Positions 57,226 to 64,000 of a stretch of 64,000 bases of DNA are shown here, piece by piece. The position numbers were made by a program, and so were the translations under genes. The notes below the pieces were generated by a model, which saw only the letters and a list, made by a program, of their open reading frames with translations, had not been told where the DNA came from and made no database searches. Source of the stretch: Taeniopygia guttata (lineage: Eukaryota; Chordata; Aves; Passeriformes; Estrildidae); assembly GCF_048771995.1 (NCBI RefSeq), contig NC_133037.1, forward strand, positions 2,795,001 to 2,859,000, read 5' to 3'. Numbering within the stretch: position 1 is the first letter of the stretch; every line of letters starts with the position of its first letter.

Positions 57226-60200
57226 GAAAAGCTGCTCACTGTTTCAGAGGTGCACACTGACCCTGGAGGGCTGAGCTGCTGAGCACATTGCTTGCTGCTG
57301 GCCTGTCTCCACCCCTGCAGTTTAATATTCCAAGAGAATTCTCTTAACAGGGATGTGAACTTTGCTGCAGCGCTGAAAGGTCCCAGACAGCCCTGAGGAA
57401 AGGTCCCCGAATGCAGCTGGGCAGGCGAAAATAAAAGATATATTCTTCCCTTTCATCCTGAACTTTCCATGAGGCAGTCCAGCCAAAGTCAAAGCTTTCC
57501 ACCAGCTCCAGATAATTCATGGCATGAAGGAAGAAAGAGAGAGATATAAGATCTATTTCTTGCTGAATATATTGCTGATGAGCAGTGGCTGAAAAGCTCC
57601 GATGCACAATTACAGGGACAGAGTCCTGGAGCCAACTTTAATTAAAGTTCTTTTGACATTACAGTAAATCCTTAGTAATGGTGTCTTATTATTCCAGTTT
57701 CCTTTGACTGGCATGCCTGCAATGCCCACTGGGAATGGGAAAAACCCTCCCTGGAAACCTTCTTGTCTATTCTGCTTTTCTGTAATTAGCCTGAGCCAAC
57801 AATGCTCACAAGAATATCTCTGAGCCCCTCGATGGATGTTCAACTCTGGAGTCCTTTATAAACTGGAGGTAATTACCCACAAAATAAATACAATAAATAC
57901 AGCTCCACTTCACCCTGCTGAGCCCTTGGTTCCAGCTGGACACCTGGGAGCTGTGCCCATGGCTGTGTCCATCAGGATAAAGGTGGGCACCCTCCTGGTG
58001 TGTCCATGACCAGTGGGGTTCTCCTCGAGCTGCAGAGAGAAACAGCCATGCATCGTTTGATTAAAGCCAGAGATTTACAGAACAATTAATAAGGGTGTAA
58101 TCCATCCTCTCTAAGTCTCACTTATGCTTAAAATCTGCTGGAAATCTGTGTTAGTGGACATTGCCCAGCACCACCAGTGCTGTAGTGCTTAAAGCTCCTG
58201 GTGTGTGCAATTTCCTAGGGTTGAACCTGCTTTTTGGGATTTTTTTTTTCACATGTTAACCAAGGAGAGAAACCCATGAACCTCATTTACTCAGCTAAGA
58301 AATGTAGAAATGCAGTCCAAAAAGAGCATCCCATATAGAAATAATCACAGCCATGTCATTTCCAGTGTTCCCTTCTCTATGATATTGATTACCTTGTAAG
58401 AAATTTTGGTTCTTAAATAATAACAGTGTAAACACTGAAGATTTGCAATATCTCCAAAAGCAAGATACACAGTGACATTCAGATGTCACTCTCCCAGGCC
58501 ACATATTTATTTCTTACTTTTACAGCATTTGTAAAAATAAGTAAGTAAATACATAAGAAAAAAAAAAAACATGTTTAAAGATAAAAAAGAAAAATAAAAT
58601 GTGGAGAATTCAAAAGCAGGAAGGGAGGAGGAAAGAGGAAGCAGCTGAAAACTCAAGTTTCTTTTTTGTTTTTTGTTTGTTTGTTTGATTGATTGATTTT
58701 CTACTGGAAGAACACAAAATTGTGCAGTCTGTGAAATTATCCCCGAACTTTTGTTTTGTTCAGTTGAGGTCCATTAAAAACAACAAAGACCTAATGAATG
58801 GCAGCAGAATAATTCATTTAAATGCAGACAAGTCAAAAATCTCCTGATGAAGGAAAAATAAAAGTCAGATTAGTGCAGGAATGAGGCTGTGCAGGAAGGT
58901 AAAAGTGTTAATGCTGTTGCCAACTATCCAACAGCTCATTTTGTGCCTTTTGCAGAGAACAAACCCCTTGAAAGGCGAATCAAAAGGCTGATGTGGGAGA
59001 CAATCATCTCTTACTGATGATGTTGAGCATTCCCACAGAGCTGAGGCTGTTTGTGTGGGATATCCCTCCTGCCATCCCAGAAAATCAAAGTGTGGAGTTT
59101 GGAGCTGGCAGCACTTCCCAGGAAGTTGGGCTGGGGTTTGGATGGTAGCAATAATTATATTTCTCATTTTATTATTATAATTGCCCCTTTGATCAGAACC
59201 CTATGCCATTTAACCACATTTATATGGTCATCCCGCACATGGGTTCTGAATACAGGATTAATTATTTTCCAAGGGGAAACTCCAGGAGCTGGATTTCCCT
59301 TTACTGCACACACATGGAATCCCATACATCTGGCACCAATTTAGGTCATGATCATTTCATTGTTCCTTTTTATATTTGTTTCACTGTAAAAAAATTACCA
59401 AATCCTTCAGAACCAGCCCCGTGGCTGATGGGCACTGCTGGGAGCCAGCTCAGGGAACAAAAAAAATGAAGGTATTTGGTGGCACTGCACTGGGTGGAAT
59501 TCTGTGAGGCCTAAATGCTGTTACCACTTTGTCATGAGGATATTTCTCTGGAAAAACATAAATAAAGAAGACAATCTGTGATATTTAGCCTGCCAAGAGA
59601 AAGAAGAATGACTTAGTTAATAACTAATTTTGGTTAATTCTGAATGTTCTTAAAACATACCCAAAGTTATTAAAAATTAAAGCATCAACAAGATGATAAA
59701 ACCATATGTTTCCAATATGCTGTGTCTGAAAACTTTTCAAAGCCTGGATGCTTCTGAGTGGGTTAAAATCCCATGGAAGAAATTCCTTCTGAGCTTCTCC
59801 ATGAAGAAAAGACCATTGAAATGGAAACAGGCCACCAGCAGTGATGGGTTTTCCAGATAGATTTGGATGGGAGCAAAAATGGCTCAAATATCTAAATTAC
59901 ACCAGATGTTTCTGGCCAGCCCTAACCTATGAGCATGAACAGCTGCACTGATAGGCAAGAACAAATGCACTTTGAGAAATTTCACTTTTATTGGGTTTTT
60001 TTGGTGGCTAAATGATCAATCTGATAAGACAAGCGTGTGCTCATCCCTTACTTAAAACTCAGCATCTTTTTTTATTGAAGTGTGGCATCATCTTTACAAA
60101 GGAGATCTTGTCCTCCCCTCTCCTTTTTTATGAAGCTGATCCTAAAGTTATTTTGTCTTTCACCATCAGAGTGGAGGCAATGAAATATGTCACAGAAGTG

Positions 60201-62714
60201 ACTGGAGCCCAAGAGGTCCTAAGATAAGGTCTTTTGCTCCACAAAAAACCTTAATTACTGAGGAAACTTTCTTTTTACATACAAACAAAAAATTAAACTT
60301 CTTTATTTTATGAAGAGGAGGAACAGAGGACCAGAAATCCCTTGATGTTGTCAGAGCTCAATCCCACTGAATAGACCCTACAGACTTCTCTAATTATTCA
60401 CAAAACATTTGGAGCAGATGTCCACAAAATAAATTATCTGCTGTCTGCCAAAAACTACTTCTGGCAGGCAGCACACCAGGTAAATAAGATGAGAGGTTGG
60501 GAACATGAATAAAACATGACTAGAACAGCTTAGGGCGTTTTGTTCCTCGCAAATTCAGCAGCACCAGTTGAACCCACGGAGGTGCAGAAGGCAGGGGAGG
60601 GCCACCATATGAGAAGGGGAAAAGCTGGAGGAAAAGCTCTTAACAAGCATTTTTTTGTGTCTGTGGCAGTATCCCTGTGCCAAGGCACAAAAAGCACTTC
60701 AGGGCAGCACTCTGCAGCATTTGCTATGGGAGACAGAGAATTTGGACTTCCAGCAGCAGCCTGAACCCTGGAAGTCCCATGGGCCACCACCTTGGATTCT
60801 TATATTTAGCAAAAGTTGCTAAACTGTGCTATTGGCAAGGACATCCTTATCTCATTTAGCCTTAGTTTGATAATCCAATGAAAAATATTTACTTTCTTGC
60901 CCTTCCTACTAGGAATGTGCCTGATGTTTTCTAATGAAGGCAGGATGCTCTACACCATTAAAATCAGGGAAGAATTACCTCTACAACAAGGCTGAACATT
61001 GCAATGAGTAAATCTGAAAATTAGAAATGCTATTCAGGAGGCCAAATTAAGGTTTTAAACCACTCAGCCTCATGTTGGCTCATCTAGTTCTGAGATCACC
61101 TTTTGTGCGTGGTATCATTTCAGGCAGATTCATATAGACCCAGGCCAAAGAAAATATCAATTATTTGAGAGGAAGGGGCTTCCCAAAGACTTTGCATTGA
61201 GTTAAAGTTTCCTACTCTGTATTCTTTCATTGACTAATAAAAAATTTATAGTGCTTTAGGAACAGATATTGTCCTTCATCCATATCAAAATTTTACTGTG
61301 CTGCACAAAATATGTTGGTTTGTTGTTTCAAAGAAAAAGACCCCATAAAGTGAGGCTGCTAAATCTAAACATCAAGAAAATATGAATTAATCATTTTGCC
61401 TTATGAAAAAGGATGCCACATAAGAGAGGGAGAGAAAAAGATGGGAGGGCAGAATAATTTGAAAATTGTGATTAAAGGAAATGTATGGGCAGGTAGGTAA
61501 CCCCATAAATAATGGACCAGATTTATTCACAGTGGGTTCATTAAAAGCAGTGATAAATAAGTGCCAAGCAGAATTCTGCTTCTTTGCAGTGGTTGTGACC
61601 TGTTCAGTGGAACCATTGTAGTTACTAATTCATACAGGATTATACATAATTGGGATGCCCAATTATTACAGCTGAGTTTCAGAAATGACAATGTTCCCTT
61701 TCCTTCAGGGATCTGTAATTTATTCCATTACCTTGAACCTGCATTACCCAATCTGCCAAAATAAAATTTGCAAATGTTCTGCTAAATCCTGCTATCTTTG
61801 GTTCATACTCTATGTGTGAGGGAAACATGTTGAGAAGATTAAAAACATGGGAAAAAATTACCATTTTAATACCTTTGACTTGTCCACCAAGAGACAACAG
61901 AAGGTTTTCAGGCTCAGTAAATCCACTTTAATACATGTAAAGAGTTCATAAAAAATTATTCTATCCCATTGTCATCATGAAAGCTATAGCTGGTCTGTGC
62001 TAGAAAGGGTAGGATTAGTTTACCAAAGAAATCTGCAGATTTATTTTGTTTTGCAGAGACAGCTTCCCTTACCATATTTTATTCCACTCAAATACTTCCT
62101 TACCATATTAATTCAGGTGAAATCTTTTATATAAACTGCCATCAGAAGTATCAACCCTTTCAAAAGCGTGGCTGATGCCACCTTTCCCTTCACTTTGAAA
62201 TTTCCAACGTAGAATTTGGCTAATGGCTCTGCTTTCCACATGTCGTCTCGAGAAGCTGCTGAGATATTAAGATAATAAATGTTTGAAGAAAAAGATCTAT
62301 TCATGCAGAATCAATAAAGCGTTGCCAGGAGAAATGTGAAGCTCTCAGAAGGAGGTTTCCTAGAAAAAAGGGTTTTCCAGGGAAGAATGGCTTGTACATG
62401 TTTGATTCTTTCTGGTTGTTGCTGTCTCACTGCTTTTGTTCGTGTGGTGCTCAAACCTGCCTGCTTCAAAGCAGGAATTCCCCTCTGGAAGATCTTCCAG
62501 CAGCAGAAAGTGGAGAAAATGACTTGCTGGGATGTCCAGCCTGTGGTGCAGGGGTTGGAGGAGCGAGAGGTGTGTGAGCAGCACCTCAGAAATGCCAAAT
62601 GATGGGACAAGAGCTGGGGAGGGCTTGGGGTTTGGGGACCTTTGGGTGTGCTGAAGAATTTTGGGGGGAGGTGTGGAGCTCTGGGGTTTTACAGCTTGCT
62701 TACAGGGCAGGGAA
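57226..62714. other. Unique sequence, no gene seen
   Basis: About 5.5 kb of AT-leaning sequence without recognisable genes or transposons. A (GTTT)n/(GATT)n tract lies at 58661-58700. 61500-61800 is of ordinary complexity and could be conserved noncoding DNA, which needs comparison with other birds to judge. Confidence 0.5.

Positions 62715-62780
<66 letters not shown>
62715..62780. repeat. (GAT)22 microsatellite
   Basis: Twenty-two uninterrupted GAT units. Open frames through it read poly-Asp, poly-Met or poly-Ile depending on frame and strand; none has a recognisable neighbouring domain. Confidence 0.98.
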
Positions 62781-62782
<2 letters not shown>

Positions 62783-63744
62783 GGTCAGCTTGCTGGAACT
62801 CAGAGGAGAAAGTGCTTTTTCTTATAGCTTTGTGCCTGGACAATGCTCTTGGGAACACAGTGTGGTCCTTGGGGTGTTCTCTGCAGAACCTGGACTTCAC
62901 TGAGCTTCTGGGTCCCTTCCCAGCCAGGATATTCTGTGATTTCTGTCATTTTCTCTCAGTGGAACAGTGCAGACGTTATTTTGTGGGTGTTCAGATGATG
63001 TGAAGTATAGAATGTGCATGAAAGTACATTTATACCTTTTTCCAGGGTTTGAGGGCGGATATCAATATCTGTAAGATGTGACAGCATTATCTGCTGTTGC
63101 TACAGTGAACAGTTCATCACCAGCCTCTAAAAAAGGGGGATAAATTGGATTCTTTTTCCCAGTCCCTCCTGCAGAGTTTTTCCTGCGAGGTCAGCAAGCC
63201 TTCGGGCACACATGTGGCACAATAAGTGGTGCTGTTGTCACCCTGTCTGCCTCCCCACAAAGCCAAAATCCTTGGATCGTCAGCCCAGCCCAAGGACAGC
63301 CTGTGCTGCTGCACATTCCATGGATATGAACTGAGGGGCTGCTTCTTCAGCTGCCTCTGAATTCAGTTTACAAGGCAGTGAATTGGAACAAAGCCAGAGA
63401 CATCCCTGGATGTCAGAAATGGGATCTTTGAAGTGATTCTGGATGCACAGCCAGCCAGACAAGTTCGGTCCCTCTTCAAAGTCATGATGCAAGTATTGTA
63501 ATGCAGATTACATCGATTTGCTACCAGTGGCTGGCAGCTCGCAGGAGTCTTTTCAAGATTCTCCACAGCACCCATGGAATAAAGAGTTCTCTGCATGAAA
63601 AGGAAGCGGTATTTTCATGCAGATGACAGCTCGAAAAAATAGTATCAATGTTATCATATATGTAAGGTAAAATTCAATTTTGTGTAGTGGATTTCATGGC
63701 TGTGTCGGGGTTCAGCTTACAGCACAAAGAGAACTTACATTTGG
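62781..63744. other. Unique sequence, no gene seen
   Basis: No gene or transposon recognised. Confidence 0.5.
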
Positions 63745-63845
63745 CACTCGAGGACATGGTTTAATGGTGTTGTGCTGGGTTGATGGTTGGACTTGATGAC
63801 CTTAAAGGTCTTTTCCAACCTGAATGACTCTCTGATTTTATGATT
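63745..63845 (+). mobile_element. CR1 LINE 3' end (other subfamily)
   Basis: The sense-strand tail reads GACATGGTTTAATGGTG, GGTTGATGGTTGGACTTGAT, GACCTTAAAGGTCTTTTCCA, and ACCTGAATGACTCTCTGATT, matching the CR1 subfamily that ends AAAGGTCTTTTCCAACCT plus ATTCTATGATT repeats. It differs in type from the GGCAGGGGTGG-containing copies. Confidence 0.92.
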
Positions 63846-64000
63846 TAAGCATGTAAGAAATGCTGCTGGCTCGCATATCTGCTTAAGTGCTTGTTGATTA
63901 TTTGTTTTGTAATTAATGTATTGCAGAGAGGCAGCAGAAACGCTGACTCTCCATATCCCCACAGAAAGTTTGCTGTGGATCTGAGCTCTCCTTGGGCAGG
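63846..64000. other. Unique sequence at window edge
   Basis: Nothing recognised in the last 155 bases. Confidence 0.5.

Noticed and set aside
62661..62903. Acidic protein with a run of 22 Asp after an AG acceptor-like site
   Set aside because: The Asp run is the GAT microsatellite. The flanking residues have no recognisable domain, and the other two frames are equally open through the repeat.

Overview
The window looks like bird nuclear DNA, most likely from a songbird. The main evidence is at least nine fragments of the avian CR1 LINE, most of them 3' ends, in both orientations. There are also many solitary retroviral LTRs whose structure (TG...CA ends, TATA box, AATAAA, short target-site duplications) resembles passerine ERV LTRs. 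The rest is AT-leaning intergenic or intronic sequence with long simple-sequence arrays. I found no protein-coding gene, tRNA, rRNA or CRISPR array that I can support. Every long open frame sits in a simple repeat, in an LTR, or in unconstrained sequence. One short exon-like segment near 44.0 kb is reported only as a finding.

Layout: 0-5 kb is unique sequence plus a 1-kb GGGAT-based minisatellite (2545-3540). An antisense LTR lies at about 5.4-6.0 kb and a second one, carrying three 81-bp repeats, at 8.5-9.4 kb. From 10.7 to 12.2 kb come a tRNA-like foldback repeat, a CR1 3' end, and an older LTR split by a younger LTR. 13-20 kb is mostly unique, with a CR1 tail containing a perfect 16-bp hairpin, a GGAAAAA array, and a CR1 tail fused to another repeat. 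At 20.3-22.3 kb there are two LTRs and a decayed CR1-type reverse transcriptase fragment. 24.4-26.4 kb holds a CR1 end, an LTR, a GGGATT tract and a 345-bp GAGAA/GAAAA purine array. A second copy of the 81-bp-repeat LTR lies at 32.5-33.3 kb. Next to it is a 245-bp inverted repeat with arms at 33.8 and 36.5 kb. At 41.5-43.1 kb two LTRs lie close together in opposite orientation, and at 46.2-47.2 kb two more lie 273 bp apart. 47-64 kb is mostly unique, with four CR1 fragments, one LTR and a GAT repeat.

No genes act together here. The biology is transposable-element history: insertion, nesting, recombination to solo LTRs, and expansion of tandem repeats. Three items deserve most attention: an LTR family whose TATA box is inside a triplicated 81-bp unit, a long near-identical inverted repeat with a 2.4-kb spacer, and an LTR-like element with a perfect 10-bp target duplication, longer than the 4-6 bp normally made by retroviral integrases.
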